Shown one piece after another: positions 1 through 11,852 of a DNA stretch of 64,000 nt. The translations under genes were made by a program, and so were the position numbers. Source of the DNA: Mytilus trossulus (Eukaryota > Mollusca > Bivalvia > Mytilida > Mytilidae); the NCBI RefSeq assembly GCF_036588685.1, contig NC_086386.1, forward strand, positions 31,983,883 through 32,047,882. Direction: 5' to 3'. The notes beneath the pieces are model-generated. The model was not told the origin of the DNA. It was given only the letters and a program-made list of their open reading frames with translations, and did not search any database. The first letter of the stretch is position 1, and every line of letters starts with the position of its first letter.

Positions 1-922
1 CATAAATTGAATTTTGTTTAATCAGTGATGTAATAAATTATGAAGAAAGATTTATGATCAAATTATGATTTGTAATTTTTTTGTAGTAAATGTTTTAAAT
101 GTAGGTCAATGTTATTGAACTGAAAATTCACAGTAAATGTTTAGGCGCTTGACATATGATACAAATATATATGTGTACAATTTTAATAGAGCTGTCAATT
201 TTTTAAGTATTTCGGTTAAATTGTAATAAGGTCAACTTGATTTATTATGTTATTTATGGTACAATGTTGTCAACATCCATTTGCAGTTTATTTGGTAGAC
301 AGGTATATGTGCAATTACTGTAGACCAATCTTTATAAAAAGTAAACATTGTTCATTTCATTATGATAAACAAAGAACTCGAATACAGATTAATTGCCATA
401 ACTATCCATTCCCTCTTTTGAAATTGAAATTAAAAGGGATACATGATACACAATTTAAATTATTGACATTATATATATATATATAAATAAAGTCATGTAT
501 AAAAAGAAATGTTCTTGGAAAGGTCTACTGGTGCCTAAGTTTATGCCATGTTTCATGAAATATTTATTAATAATATAAAGTATTAAGACAGGCATATTAG
601 TATCATACTAATTTGCTTCACTTTTTTTTTTGCAAGTTTAGATGCTCAATTCTGAAAATTAAGGCGATATATAAATATTTTTTTTGTGTCTTTGCTTATT
701 ATTTTTTACTCTTTTTTATAACTTAAAAAATAACTTTGTTTTACTATTATAATAATAACATGTCAAACATAAAGAATAGATTTCATAATGACCTTATTTG
801 AACAAATCAGGTTATTATTGGTTCTCAAAATTGAAATATTCCAGTCTTGAAAGGTTTATAAAATTGCAAAATAAACTGATTACAAAGTATTTGAAAAAAA
901 AATATGTTACTGGATATATATA
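1..922. other. AT-rich non-coding flank
   Basis: This stretch is AT-rich with homopolymer runs and a short (AT)n tract near 470-487. No reading frame here shows protein-like composition or plausible splice phases. It could be an intron of the gene whose exons start at 1783, because the first visible exon is open upstream of its first ATG, but nothing in the stretch proves this. Confidence 0.5.
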
Positions 923-1214
923 TTTATCCTGATTTAGAGTAATTTCTCGCAATTTGATTGGCTGATATTTTCCTAATAAATATCAGTACAATTTTTTATT
1001 ACGTCAATAGGAATTATCTCCCTTATTTATGAGGTCAATTGGGATAATCTCCCTTCTACCACTGACCTAATAATTTTTTTTTTTTAATAAGTTGCTTGAT
1101 AGTCCTAATATTTTAGCACAGTTTTAGATTAAATATCTAAAATATATTTGGTTGATGTTGTCATTATATTGAATTTAAATATAATAATATGTAATATAAC
1201 AAAATCAGGATAAA
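923..1214. mobile_element. MITE-like element with 13-bp inverted ends
   Basis: TTTATCCTGATTT at 923-935 is answered by its exact reverse complement at 1202-1214, giving a 292-bp non-coding element with perfect 13-bp terminal inverted repeats. No coding capacity is visible. The flanks are AT microsatellite, so a target-site duplication cannot be judged. The superfamily is unknown. Confidence 0.55.
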
Positions 1215-1217
1215 TTC

Positions 1218-1355
1218 GTTACACAGTGTTCAATTGTCCTAATACGGAATTTATCGGGTCAATAAAATTCATATCAGGTTTGACTTCGCCTCACCCGATA
1301 TGAATTTTATTGACCCGATAAATTCTCGTATTAGGACAATTACACACTGTGTAAC
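1218..1355. repeat. Near-perfect 138-bp foldback
   Basis: The two arms are long inverted repeats. GTTACACAGTGT opens the left arm and ACACTGTGTAAC closes the right arm, and the inner parts TTATCGGGTCAATAAAATTC and GAATTTTATTGACCCGATAA pair exactly. The loop is about 15 bases. It is a foldback or hairpin MITE type of repeat and codes for nothing. Confidence 0.8.
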
Positions 1356-1429
1356 TAATAATATATATATATGAACAAAGATTCAATTTGATTACTGATT
1401 TTCAATGCAATTTGTTGAAGTTTAGTAAA

Positions 1430-1632
1430 GTGTCTATACAGACTACCATTAGTATGGAAATTAGTATGGCGTTCATTTTCACTGAACTAGTATATATTTG
1501 TTTTGGGGCCAGCTGATGGACGCCTCCAGGTGCAGGAATTTCTCGTTACATTGAAGACCTGTTGGCGACCTTCTGCTGTTGTTTTTTCTATGGTCAGGTT
1601 GTTGTCCCCATTTCCATTCTCAATTTTACCAT
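1430..1632 (+). repeat. Interspersed repeat family B copy
   Basis: This carries the signature AGCTGATGGACGCCTCCAGG, then GACCTGTTGGCGACCTTCTG, then CCCCATTTCCATTCTCAATT. The same order recurs at 38643, 44650 (plus) and 42422, 53770, 54225 (minus). The family looks like a short non-autonomous retroelement of mussels. This copy lies just upstream of the first exon of the small gene. Confidence 0.7.
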
Positions 1633-1782
1633 ATTAAGGCTCTAATGATTATGATATTATAAAATAAAATACAAGTGTACTGGAAATTTAAATATTTTTC
1701 ATAAAGAAAATTAATGTAGAAGCCTTGTTCCAGTGTAGAAGTTTTTGACAACAAACTGTATCTTGTATTTTGTCTTTAACAG

Positions 1783-3391
1783 GTGTATCAGCAGTGCTTA
1801 TTGTAACTTTGAAATGGAACCAAAGAGTACAGAAAACACACAGCAGAATTGTTCCTCAGGGAAAGATCTTATGAAACAGAAGGTAAAATAAAAATATTTC
1901 AGCAGAAAATTGAGATATGTGAGTCTGATTTGAAGATGTAGTATGGGTGGCAATGAAACAACTCTCAATCCAAGATTCAATTTTTAAAAAGTAAATAATA
2001 GGTCAAAATACGCTGTTCAACACAGAGCCTTGGCTCACACCAAACCGCAAGCTATAAAAAAAAGGCTCAAAAATGACTAACAGGGAAACCAATGGTCTAA
2101 TCTATATAAAAAAGAGAAAAGATAAGCTACTATCAATCACATTAACATAAGAGTATTACATATTGCACTAATACTCATAAAGACATTCAGGTAACATATG
2201 TATACCATGGGAGTGATTTCAAAAGTCAGATGATATTCATTTTGTGTGAAGTTTTATTGTATCCATATTTTTGAATAACTGTTATCTGGTAAATTAAACT
2301 GTATGAAAAGAAATACTAAAAGTGTCTTAACAAAACTAGCAAACACTGGTGCAAACACTTTGCTTGAAGGAGTTGCAATCTCAGGTTTTATGTACAATAT
2401 CAGTATATGTGATACTTGAAATTTAAAGTTAAACATATTCTTCAAATCATGCCAGTACCAAGCACAAACTACTGGTTCTATATTATTTTCTTTTATAGAG
2501 TCAATATCATGCATGGGGAATAACACTGAAAACAAACCATCAAATTGATTCAATGATATAACTTTAACTAGAGGTTCTCCAGGGTCTTGGTATGCTCACC
2601 TGGCATCTATTTATGTTTCAGTTATAACCAGTTATGCTAACCTGACATATATTTGTCAGTTGTTGGAAACAGCATTCTAATGATATTTTTGAACATATAT
2701 TTATAGGTCAAATCAGAATCCACAGTTAGTAAACAAGACAATGATATACAAGGAGGAACAACAGAACTTCTCAATCCCAGTGTGTTAGATGAAGTGTTAG
2801 CAGAAAAGAAACTGGTAATTTATTTAAAGGTCTATGGGGAGATAACTTCACCTCAGTTCTGAACAATGGGTAACACCATCTATATGTTAATTTGAGTTTT
2901 GTAAGAATACTTATATGAACAAGTGGTAATGTATACTCTATGGAAATTTGCTTTTTTTTACAATATTTGACTTATATCAGATTTTTCATTTATGTGTGAC
3001 ATCAATCATTTAAAATTGTCCGTTTTGAAGAATATCCTGATAACCGACTCATAACTCAAGCCATATTGTTAAAAAAGAACAGCAAGCTTGATACATCTTA
3101 TGACAACTTAACATCATATAAAAAGGCAACCATTTCTGAAAAACTCATCTAGATAGAACACATCTTTTTGAAGGTGTATTATTACAAAGTGTTTGCTAAT
3201 TATTTATTCCTTAATCTGCTACTACTATGACATTGTTGTATTTGGATATATACACACAGATATGTAAATGATTTGTTTGTTTTGTGTTACAGGCTTTAAT
3301 GAGGTCACCAGAAGTCATTAAGTTTTTACAGTCACAACAAGCAGAACTGGCAAAACAAAGCAAAGATACAAACAAAGACGATGATGATTGA
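1783..3391 (+). CDS. Small acidic protein, three visible exons, function unknown
   Basis: Three exons join with consistent phase and GT-AG borders: 1783-1882 (first ATG at 1814), 2707-2814 and 3293-3391 (TGA at 3389-3391). From the ATG at 1814 they give 91 residues. The N-terminal half is polar and Ser/Thr/Gln/Lys-rich. A probable short helix follows, containing LLNPSVLDEVLAEKKL and then MRSPEVIKFLQSQQAELAKQ, and the protein ends in an acidic DDDD tail. No signal peptide, membrane segment or catalytic motif is seen. The reading frame is open from the AG at 1782 to the ATG, so the exon may belong to a longer protein whose 5' exons lie before the window. I do not recognise the family. Evidence for a gene is the phase-compatible exons and their amino-acid composition; the start is uncertain. 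Confidence 0.6.
1905..2130 (+). repeat. Interspersed repeat family A copy (diverged)
   Basis: It contains a diverged CAATGAAACAACTCTCAATCC core, followed by the 'cacagagccttggctcacacc' and 'accaatggtctaatctatat' blocks seen in the better-preserved copy at 50770-51060. It sits inside the first visible intron of the small gene. Confidence 0.65.
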
Positions 3392-3814
3392 TTATAACTC
3401 AGTGTTCTCCCCAGGACCTTTTAGCATCATGGCAATGTGATGCTATAATCTTAAATGTGATGCTATCTAAAGTGGTGTTCTTATCAATCATGTTATAGAT
3501 GTAATGCTATAATTTTTAGAAATAAGATGGTATTTCAATTTTCCCTGTTTACCAGGATGCTAAATGAAATATCTGGGGAGATCACTGTAACTAGATCACT
3601 GCATCTTTTACTGTTCAATGTAGCTGACATACTGTGTAAATATAGGGTGTGATCGTTCCTTCATTAAACACAATCTTGGATTGAATGGAACTTAATTTAT
3701 AAAATGTAACAAATGGATTTTTTTAAAACACTTTTTAATCAATGGCATATTATTTGTTGTTTAAACCATTTTTCAAAATATTATTTTGAAATACCTCGTT
3801 TTATGCCTTTTATC

Positions 3815-3820
3815 AATAAA
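3815..3820 (+). terminator. Candidate polyadenylation signal
   Basis: AATAAA lies about 425 bases after the stop codon of the small gene. Similar AT-rich hexamers occur nearby (for example near 3953), so the exact 3' end is not fixed. Confidence 0.3.
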
Positions 3821-4613
3821 AATTTATGCATACATATTTGTTTTAATTTATGTAAATAATAAAGGATACCTCCTTTTCCTGTGTCTTGCTTGCCCCTGCT
3901 GCAATCAGTATAATAGTGTAATATTGAGTGTCCAAAATTGAGTGAATTTATCAATAAAAGAACTGACAAATAAGTGAGAAAAATCAAAATTTAGCCTAGC
4001 AGATCTTTTGATTATTAAAAAGTTTTTTAAAATTCCATGAGGGTTTGGCAATTCTAAACTTTAAAAATATTGCATTCTGTTGTATGCCAATTAAATGTAT
4101 CATATAACTTATGTGCTTACATCATTAATGACCTTAACCCCTGTTCAAAAATTTAATTTCACTTCTTACCTTTTCTCATTTCAAGGATAACATCTAGAAT
4201 TAAAAGGATTATGCCTTGTTAATCCTAAAAGTTTCCACTTGTTTAATGCTTCTATTAACACCAAGAAAAAACAGTCATATTCAGGCTGGGAGGATTAATA
4301 CCTTTGGAAAGAATTGACATACCAGTATTATAATATGTAATGTAGGTTTCCATTCCTAAGACTTCAATCAACCTGAATATGCATAAAATATTTGCCACTG
4401 GACATTAATTAACCAACAATCAATCAAACCTTCGACTACAAAATCACCCTGTCATTGTGTCAACAGACCTTAAATTCAATGTATTACTGCCAAGAGTAAT
4501 TTCCCATACTCCTCTTATACATAGTTTTTGTCTTGCCTGCTACAAAAGTTGCAGAAAGCTAGACATAGGGACTGGTGTCAATTAGTTCGTTTTAAAGGAA
4601 CTACTTTTGACAG

Positions 4614-6110
4614 ATCATAGATATTTAATATGAAGTTGTATTACTATCAGTATATATCAAGTTGATGCCTATATCGAGGCTCTGCCCCCTAGGTCATGAT
4701 CCTGTGACTTTCAATACATAAGCAACTTTTTGTCATAAGTTTTCTGCTCAAATTAGTTTGATGGAAATACTTTATTGTGTCTTTAAAGTGAGACATAGAG
4801 ACTGGTGTCTAAAAGGTTACCTATTCAACGCTGTAATCAGATCATTGAATATTGTTTTTATTGGTATAAATATTGATTTTGTTACCAGTAGATTAAAAGC
4901 TAACTAAATATTACTAGTATGTTATATACATATACATATTCATGGATCTACAATCTGTCCCTACCTGCAACTTGGCATTGCACAAGGTCATGTATTTCTT
5001 TGGCTGTTTATGACGTATTTACACTAAATCCATTGGATGTTGGATGTGTACGGATTGATGTTTAGTCTTAGATGCATGATTTATATAAGTTGTTAGTGGC
5101 TTTGAACTAGCTGTCAGATAACTGCGAGTACTCTCAGATCTGTTCATTGTGTCTATTTGTGTTGGGATGTTTTAGTACCCGGTCACGTCCACTTGTATTT
5201 TTTGTTCGTTCTTATGTTGTACTGTTATACCACTGTACCAGGTTAGGGGAGGGTTGGGATCCCGCTAACATGTTTAACCTTGCCACATAATTAAGTATGT
5301 GTCTGTCCCAAGTCAGGAGCCTGTAATTCAGTGGTTGTCGTTTGTTTATGTGTTACATAATTGTTTTTTGTTCATTTTTTTACATGAATAAGGCCGTTAG
5401 TTTTCTCGTTTGAATTGTTTTACATTGTCTGATCGGGGCCTTATATAGCTGACTATGCGGTACAGGCTTTGCTCATTGTTGAAGGCCGTACTGTGACCTA
5501 TAGTTGTTAATTTTAGTGTCATTTTGGTCTTTTGTGGATAGTTGGCAATCATACCACATCTTCTTTTTTATATCAACAATTGTTTAGTATTCTGCTGAAG
5601 TTACTGTAAATTCAGTAATTATTGCGATTTGTCATTTTCGACTAAAATGCGATATTGAGAAAAATCCTGTTTGATTTATATTAAAAATTTCTAAATTTGA
5701 GTTAAAATCAATGTGATTATACCCTGTTGCATTTTTGTAATAATAAAAACATCGCAATAATTTCTTTAATTTACAGTAGTATGATAGAAACTAGATATGT
5801 GAGTGCCAATGAGACAACTCTCCATCCAATACTCTTGATATATCATAGATATTTAATATAAAGTTGCATTACTATCAGTTTGATGCCTACAGAGGACCTG
5901 CTCCCTAGGTCATAATCTTGGCTTTGAATTAATTAGGAATTTCATTGAACTACTTGTTAAAGGTCATTGATAGTTGATATTAATTTGCATTGCTATCAGT
6001 ACATATCAGCATGATGACTATGTCAAAGCTTCCTACCCTTTAGGGCATGATCCTTCGACTTGGAATTAATTACCCGCTATCAGTGATAAGTTTTCTGCTG
6101 AAGTTAGTTT
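4614..6110. repeat. Dispersed repeats split by a family A insertion
   Basis: A block with 'catagatatttaatatgaag', 'actatcagtatatatcaa' and 'ccccctaggtcatgatc' near 4614-4760 recurs in diverged form near 5838-5950 and 5990-6110. Between the first and second copies sits the long family A repeat at 5030-5570. No coding sequence is seen. Confidence 0.5.
5030..5570 (-). repeat. Long copy of interspersed repeat family A
   Basis: Read on the minus strand, this contains the family order seen at 50770-51060 and extends further. Plus-strand landmarks are TGTCCCAAGTCAGGAGCCTG near 5305, then GGCCGTTAGTTTTCTCGTTT, then a CATTTTGGTCTTTTGTGGAT end block and GGCAATCATACCACATCTTC near 5550. It is one of the longest copies in the window. 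It has no ORF, which fits a non-autonomous (SINE-like) element. Confidence 0.7.
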
Positions 6111-6164
6111 CTATAAAGTTGCATTACTGTAAGTACATATATGCTTGACACATGTCAGTACATA

Positions 6165-9100
6165 TCAGATTCAAATGAGCTCTTTTAGTGTGTCATGAAA
6201 TGTACAATGGAAAACATATGAACTCTTTCAGTATGTCATGACATAAAACAGAGTCACAAATGAGCTCTCTCAGTATGTCATGAGATGTACAAGAGGAAAC
6301 AAATGAGCTCTTGCAGTATTAGTATGTTATGAGACGTACAAGAGGAAACAAATGAGCTCTTGCAGTATGTTATGAGATGTACAATAGGAAACAAATGAGC
6401 TCTCTCGGTATGTCATGACATGTATAAGAGGAACCAGATGAGCTCTTTCGGTATGTCATCACATGTAACAGAAGAAACAATTGAGCTCTTTCATTATGTC
6501 ATGACATGTAATAGAGCTAACAACTGCGCTATCTCAGTATGTCATGCCATGTACAAGAGGAAACAAATGAGCTCTTTCAGTTTGTCATGACATGTAATAG
6601 AGGAAACAAATGAGCTCTTTCAGTATGTTACATAACATGTAATAGAGGAAACAAATAAGCTCTTTCAGTATGTCATTACATGTAAAAGAGGAAATCAAAA
6701 TGCTCTTTCTTTATGTCATGGCATATAAAAGAGAAAAAATAGTGATCTCTTTCAGTATGTCATGACATGTAGAAGAGGAAATCAAAAAGCTCTTTCTGTA
6801 TGTCATGGCATATAAAAGAGAAAACAGAAGCTCTTTCAGTATGTCATGACATGAAATAAAGGAAACAAGTGAGCTCTTTCAGTATGTCATGAGGTGTAAC
6901 AGAGGAAACAGATGATCTCTTTTAGTATGTCAAGACATGTAACAGGAAACAAGAGAGCTCTCTCAGCATGTCATGACATGTAACGAGAAACAAGTGAGCT
7001 CTTTCAGTATGTCATGAGGTGTAACAGAGGAAACAGATGATCTCTTTTAGTATGTCAAGACATGTAACAGGAAACAAGAGAGCTCTCTCAGCATGTCATG
7101 ACATGTAACAAGAAACAAGTGAGCTCTTTCAGTATGTCATGAGGTGTAACAGAGGAAACAGATGAACTCTTTCAGTATGTCAAGACATGTAACAGGAAAC
7201 AAGTGAGCTCTCTCAACATGTCATGACATGTAACAAGAAACAAGTGAGCTTTTTCAGTATGTCATGACGTGTAACAGAGGAAACAGACGAACTCTTTCAG
7301 TATGTCATGACATGTAACAAGAAACAAGTGAGCTTTTTCAGTATGTCATGACGTGTAACAGAGAAAACAGATGAACTCTTTCAGTATGTCATGACATGTA
7401 ACAAGAAACAAGTGAGATCTTTCAGTATATCATGACGTGTAACAGAGAAAACAAATGAGCTCTTTCAGTATGTCATGGCATGTAACAGAAGAAACTAGTG
7501 AGCTCTTTCAGTATGTCATGGCATGTAACAGGAAACAGATGAGCATTTTCAGTATGTCATGACATGTACAAGAGGACACAAATGAGCTCTTTCAATATGC
7601 CATGAGATGTAACCGAAGAAATAAATGAGCTCTTTCAGTATGTCATGACATGTAACAGAAGAAACAATTGAGCTCTTCCAGTATGTCATTACATGTACAA
7701 GAGAAAAAAGTGAGCTCTTTCAGTCTGCCATGCGATGTAACCGAAGAAATACATGAGCTCTTTTAGTAAGTCATGACATGTAACAGAGGAAACAATTGAG
7801 ATCTTTCAGTATGTCATGACATGTAACAGAAGAAACATATGAGCTCTTACAGTATGTCATGACATGTAGCAAGAAACAAATGAGCCTTTTCAGTATGTCA
7901 TGACATGTAACAGAAGAAACCAAATTAGTCTTCTCAGTATGTCATGACATGTAACATAGGAAACAAATGAGCTCTTTAAGTATTTCACTACATGTAACAT
8001 AGGAAACAAATGAGCTCTTTCCATATGTCATGACATGTACAAGAGGAAACAAATGAGCTCTCTCGGTATCATGTGTCATGACATTTACAAGGAGAAACAA
8101 ATGAGCTCTTTCAGTATGTCATGACATGTACAAGAGGAAACAAATGAGCACTTTCAGTATGTCATGACATGTTATAGAGGAAATCACTGAGCTCTTTCTA
8201 TATGTCATGACATATCATAAGAAGAAACAGATGAGCCTTTTCAGTATGTCATGACATGAAACAGAGGAAACAAATGAGCTCTTTCAGTATGTCATGACAT
8301 GTAACATAGGAAACAAATGAGCTCTTTCCGTATGTCATGACATGTACAAGAGGAAACAAATGCGCTATCTCAGTATAACATGAATTGTACAAGAGGAAAC
8401 AAATGAGCTCTTCCATTTTGTCATGAAATGTACAAGAGGAAACAAATGAGCTCTTCCATTTTGTCATGAAATGTACAAGAGGAAACAAATGAGCTCTTCC
8501 ATTTTGTCATGAAATGTACAAGAGGAAACAAATGAGCTCTTTCAGAATGTCAAGACATGTAAAAGGGGAAACAAATGAGCTCTTTCCGTATGTCATGACA
8601 TGTACAAGAGGAAACAAATGAGCTCTTTCCGTATGTCATGACATGAAACAGAGGAAAAAAATGAGCTCTTTCAGAATGTCATGACATGTACAAGAGGAAA
8701 CAAATGAGCTCTTTCCGTATGTCATGACATGTAACAGAAGAAACAATTGAGCTCTTTCAGTATGTCATGACATGTAATAGAGGAAACAAATAAGTTCTTT
8801 CAGAATGTCAAGACATGTAAAAGGGGAAACAAATGAGCTCTTTCCGTATGTCATGACATGAAACAGAGGAAAAAAATGAGCTCTTTCAGAATGTCATGAC
8901 ATGTACAAGAGGAAACAAATGAGCTCTTTCAGTATGTCATGACATGTACATGAGGAAACACATGAGTTCTCTCAGTATGTCATGGGATGTAACAGAGGAA
9001 ACAGATGTGCTCTTTCAGTATGTCATGACATGTAACATAGGAAACAAATGAGCTCTCTCAGCATTTCATGACATGTAACAAGAAACAAATGAGCCTTTTC

Positions 9101-9900
9101 AGTATGTCATGACATGTAACAGAGGAAACCAATGAGCTCTTTTGGAAGTCATGACATGTACAAGAGGAAACAAATGAGCTCTTTCTGTATGTCATGACAT
9201 GAAACAGAGGAAACAAATGAGCTCTTTCAGTATGTCATGACATGTAACAGAGGAAACAAGTGAGCTCTTACAGTGTCATGACATGTAACAGAGGAAACAA
9301 ATGAGCTCTTTCAGTATGTCATGACATGTAACAGAGGAAACAAATGAGCTCTTTCAGTATGTCATGACATGTACAAGGAGAAACAAATAAGCTCTTTCAG
9401 TATGTCATGACATGTAACAGAGGAAACAAATGAGCTCTTTCAGTATGTCATGACATGTAACAGAGGAAACAAATGAGCTCTTTCAGTATGTCATGACATG
9501 TACAAGGAGAAACAAATAAGCTCTTTCAGTATGTCATGACATGTAACAGAGGAAACAAATGAGCTCTTTCAGTATGTCATGACATGTCACAGAGGAAACA
9601 AATGAGCTCTTTCAGTATGTCATGACATGTACAAGGAGAAACAAATAAGCTCTTTCAGTATGTCATGACATGTAACAGAGGAAACAAATGAGCTCTTACA
9701 GTATGTCATGACATGTACAAGGAGAAAACATATGAGCTATTTTAATATGTCATTAAATGTACAAAAGGAAACAAGTGAGCTCTTTTAGTATGTCATATGT
9801 ACAAGAGGAAAACAACTGAGCTCTTTCAGTATGTCATAAATTGTGCAAAAGGAAACACATGGACTTTTCAATATGTCATTACTTGTTCAATATGTCAAAG
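6165..9900. repeat. 3.7-kb minisatellite, 43-bp unit
   Basis: About 85-90 head-to-tail copies of a 43-bp unit fill this region. A unit runs gagctctttcagtatgtcat, then gacatgtaacagaggaaaca, then aat. Each unit contains the 6-bp palindrome GAGCTC and the 12-bp palindrome ATGTCATGACAT. Variants differ at the 'gtaacagagg' / 'gtacaagagg' / 'gtacaaggag' position and by 1-2 bp indels. Higher-order repeats are visible: a 125-bp triple repeated at 6886, 7011 and 7136, and a 129-bp triple repeated near 9371, 9500 and 9630. Copies are most uniform from about 8400 to 9700 and most diverged at both edges. Short ORFs inside are products of the repeat, not genes. Confidence 0.95.
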
Positions 9901-10317
9901 TATGTACAATGAAAAAGAGTGCACAAGCTGATGAATAGAATTTCAACTTCTGCTATTGCTCAAGAAAGATGTACAAGTAATTTGAATGAGCGTGACTTCT
10001 ATCTACTGCCTGATGGCACAGCATCGTTATCACAAATATTGTCATGGCAGAAGATCATGTTTTATCTTGGTTAATAGTTTTTCACTTAATACAGATTGAT
10101 AATTAGGTCTTAGTTTCAAGATTTTTTTTTATAAGTTGTTCTGTCTCATGCATTCAAACTGAAAGTGCATTAGGAGAGACAGAATTGTATAAACCGGTAG
10201 AAAGGTCAGTATTTTGGCTATCACTTATGGTTCTGGAAATAAAAGGCTCATCTTTGGAAAGGATTGTCATGTGTAAATACTTTTAAAAGTGAGAATATTC
10301 ATTATGAAACACAAGCG

Positions 10318-11852
10318 CAGGGCTGTAACTACATTGAGGCAAATGAGGCAAATGCCTCATGTCAGAAATTAAAAAAAAAAATGAAACAAAAGATTGTCTT
10401 AAAATATCAAATTGTTTTCACAGAAGTGCATGTCTAGCAAGAAGCAAGTTCTCTTTACTCTCTGGTGTCGCCCCTGTATGTTTTTCGTGATCAATGTTTC
10501 TATTTTACTTTTAGTTTTCAGCGTCAATGGTCTATTGTGTGTACTTCTGTGTCCCGGGTTTGTCTTTGGTTCATTTATTGTCCTACTTTGTGGCTATAAT
10601 CTGAGTGTTGATTTTCATTTGTGTGTTTTTGCAATTTTGCATGCCCACTGATGTCCAGATATTGTGCGAGAAAACATTTTAAGAATATACGATGCTACAA
10701 GACACAGAAAAAAATGTCGTTTCTGCATCGAGAATTGATTACTTAATAGCAAAGAATACAAAACTGGCTTTTTTGTAGGTAAAACAAGATATCTAACATG
10801 GATTATATCAAAGTAAGGCTACCAATTTCCCGGTTTAAAATATTTTGAAGAAAAAAACAATAATGTATTGCCATATGACCTTTTCCATTGAAGGGTCAAA
10901 CTTGCATTAAGTCATGCAAACACCCTTTAACAGAAAATGAAGAAATATGGAGTAAATGTGCATGAAACCTAATCGCACACAAGGTCAATGCATAGAAAAA
11001 ATACTAATGATCAATGGTCAAAGTTGCTGGAGGGTCTTCAACAATAAAATAATCACCAATTCCATAAAACATGGTCAAGATGGTCCCTAGTGTCGACTTT
11101 AGCAGTACAAGTACTTAAAGTATGATACTGCGCTGTCACTATATTTAAATCTAGTCATAAACAAATCACCAAAGTCTAAGCACAACATAAGACAAGAACA
11201 GGCAGACAGATCCAGAATAACACTAATGATTATGAGAATCACGATTTTTGCTTTATCCTACATATCGGTCTTTTAATGTTTGTCCATAAAACCTAAAAGT
11301 CTTAAATTACAATGAGACTATGATTTTGCTTAGAACCAGAATATTGTCGAATAAATAGCTTCAATGAGGGCCTGGACAGGGTATTGGGAGCATGGGAGAG
11401 AGGGGCCGGGAGAAGGCGTATTGCACCCTATCTGTCTATTAATGTATCTCTTTCAAGCATATCTACTCCTGAACAACTGGATGGATATTGAACAAACATT
11501 TACATTAGAAAGTTCTAAGTGATAAAGGGAGATACGTGTTACTTTAATAGTATGGCATTACTAATCTTTTGAGGGAAACTCTTCCCGAATGTTTTATGGA
11601 TTTTAATCAAATGTATGTCAGAAAAGATAAGGGAGAGAGGATAGGGCAGGAGAAGGGAGAAGAGGGGCGCCGCAGGGAGAAACCTACCCCCTGTCCAGCC
11701 CCTTTTCAATGTCAGAAAGATTCTGGTAAACGCTCAGAATGCACAATTTTTGCGTTATTTTTCTCAGAGCCTCTTGGGTCCTTAAGCAGCCCCCAGACCC
11801 CTGGCAAATTTTTTTTTTGACTCACTATTAGAAGAGGCTAGTTACGGCCCTG
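10318..11852. mobile_element. Defective DNA transposon, 1.5 kb, with inverted ends
   Basis: The left end CAGGGCTGTAACTA and the right end TAGTTACGGCCCTG form inverted repeats with one mismatch. The 5 bp AAGCG flank both sides (10313-10317 and 11853-11857) as a target-site duplication. CAGGG-type ends recall hAT elements, which usually make 8-bp duplications, so the superfamily is uncertain. Two short open frames inside (10412-10651 and 11569-11820) show no transposase motif. The element is probably non-autonomous or decayed. Confidence 0.6.

Noticed and set aside
8249..8488. Open frame in the minisatellite and other ORFs within 6165-9900
   Set aside because: They are translations of the 43-bp repeat and move in and out of frame with unit indels.
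6165..9900. CRISPR-like array
   Set aside because: The repeat units are directly adjacent, with no unique spacers, and the genome is eukaryotic.
11569..11820. 83-codon ORF inside the 10318-11852 element
   Set aside because: No transposase or other domain is visible, composition is low-complexity, and no ATG is certain (it opens with an alternative start).
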